In this document: piece after piece, positions 50,214 through 50,645 of the stretch
How positions within the stretch are numbered: position 1 is the first letter of the stretch
Layout of the letters: every line of letters begins with the position of its first letter
Source of the DNA: Nitrospirota bacterium
GTDB lineage: Bacteria > Nitrospirota > Nitrospiria > Nitrospirales > UBA8639
Direction of reading: 5' to 3'
NCBI GenBank assembly: GCA_027623995.1
Contig: JAQBUF010000019.1
Coordinates: 1-50,645, forward strand
Length of the DNA stretch: 50,645 bases
Translations under genes and position numbers: made by a program
Notes under the pieces: model-generated
Seen by the model: the letters and a program-made list of their open reading frames with translations, nothing else
Databases searched by the model: none
Told to the model about the DNA's origin: nothing

Positions 50214-50642
50214 CTACCTACGACCTATTGTGGTTAGGGATTGAGCGGTCACGGGGTCGGTCTGCAAGGCTTGCTCGACGAGTCGGTAAAAGAGCTTTCC
50301 CCTTGAACGAGAGGTTCTGCGGTTGAAGCGGAAAGTAAATTCATCAAGGTAATACGGCAGATGCTCCGGGCTGATGGCGCCCTGATGCGTGCCCAGCCAC
50401 CAGCGTTTCAGAAGAGAGGCAACACGATGGGTCATAGGCGTGGCGTCTCCTGATTCAGCGTGTATATGGGCAACCGGCGCGTGGACATAGCCGTGCCGGG
50501 TCAGAAGATTATAGCCGTCCCACCCATCCGTGCGTATCGTGCTGCCTGGTTCCACCATCTGTAATGTTGCGTCTTTCAATGTGCTGCCCGTGGCGTCCGT
50601 AATGACGGCGAGACGGATACGGCCTATGCCGAGGGTGTAAGA
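50214..50642 (-). pseudogene. IS1595-family (ISXO2-like) transposase, C-terminal part
   Basis: The last 143 residues of an ISXO2-type DDE transposase. Visible features are IRTDGWDGYNLLTRHGY with a catalytic Asp, MTHRVASLLKRWWLGTHQGA, and the closing YYLDEFTFRFNRRTSRSRGK with the N and E of the active site. Upstream codons (GIGRIRLAVITDATGSTLKD) continue the fold towards the window edge, but the last three bases of the window give an in-frame TAA. Either the gene is frameshifted just there or it is broken; more sequence is required to decide. It is placed tail to tail with the PBP1A gene. Confidence 0.75.
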
Positions 50643-50645
50643 TTA

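Overview
The window looks like a chromosomal piece of a Gram-negative bacterium of the phylum Nitrospirota, most likely a Nitrospira-type organism. The call rests on gene content (a Fur - rubrerythrin - Cys-rich Fe-S protein - DUF3501 operon beside an IscA/ErpA gene, a stand-alone PuuD-type membrane protein, lipid A and OmpA genes), on roughly even base composition, and on dispersed structured repeats of a kind I associate with Nitrospira genomes. It is inference: there is no rRNA or tRNA gene here to confirm it.

Layout. 0.5-3.4 kb: a three-gene operon for lipid-linked sugar transfer (GT2, LAB_N, GT39), convergent with a PAP2 phosphatase. 4.7-5.4 kb: a DUF559 gene split by a 319-bp non-autonomous element with a 7-bp target duplication. 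5.7-12.0 kb (minus strand): PhoH, YbeY, an inserted four-helix-bundle gene, FtsY, an M1-like peptidase and a TolB-like propeller protein. 12.1-23.1 kb: a patchwork of envelope genes (OmpA-like, DUF3365 haem protein), RNA-modifying enzymes (RlmM-like, RluF), remnants of toxin-antitoxin modules, a mobile mystery protein A/B (XRE/Fic) pair, several pseudogenes and many intergenic repeats. 23.1-26.9 kb (minus): DUF169, a CCAEP-tail radical SAM protein and an ATP-grasp ligase. 27.2-31.7 kb: a condensation-type acyltransferase, a truncated NmrA-like gene, a double universal stress protein and an SDR fragment. 31.8-33.8 kb: a zincin metallopeptidase translationally coupled to a D-Ala-D-Ala-ligase-like ATP-grasp enzyme. 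35.1-50.6 kb: a type IIA topoisomerase B subunit, a duplicated SagB-type oxidoreductase, a PuuD-like protein, the Fur/rubrerythrin operon, ErpA/IscA, a two-domain QueD-like protein, hicAB, thioredoxin-like and peroxiredoxin genes, PBP1A and the edge of an IS1595-family element.

How the genes work together. Two themes stand out among intact genes: envelope construction (GT2/LAB_N/GT39, PAP2, OmpA, PBP1A) and oxidative/iron stress (Fur-type regulator with a candidate 7-1-7 operator, rubrerythrin, Fe-S protein, ErpA, peroxiredoxin, thioredoxin, haem protein). The radical SAM/ATP-grasp/DUF169 trio and the zincin/ATP-grasp pair look like small uncharacterised biosynthetic units.

The most unusual layer is the repeat landscape. 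I separate seven families and call them R1 to R7. R2 is a MITE-like element with a 7-bp target duplication seen at two loci. R3 copies flank three different small cassettes (higBA, one unknown gene, hicAB). R4 is an inverted heptamer array hugging gene ends, once enclosing a four-helix-bundle gene. R5 is a deletion derivative that truncates two genes. R7 is a 34-bp palindrome nested inside other repeats. Repeat names are mine; no database was consulted.
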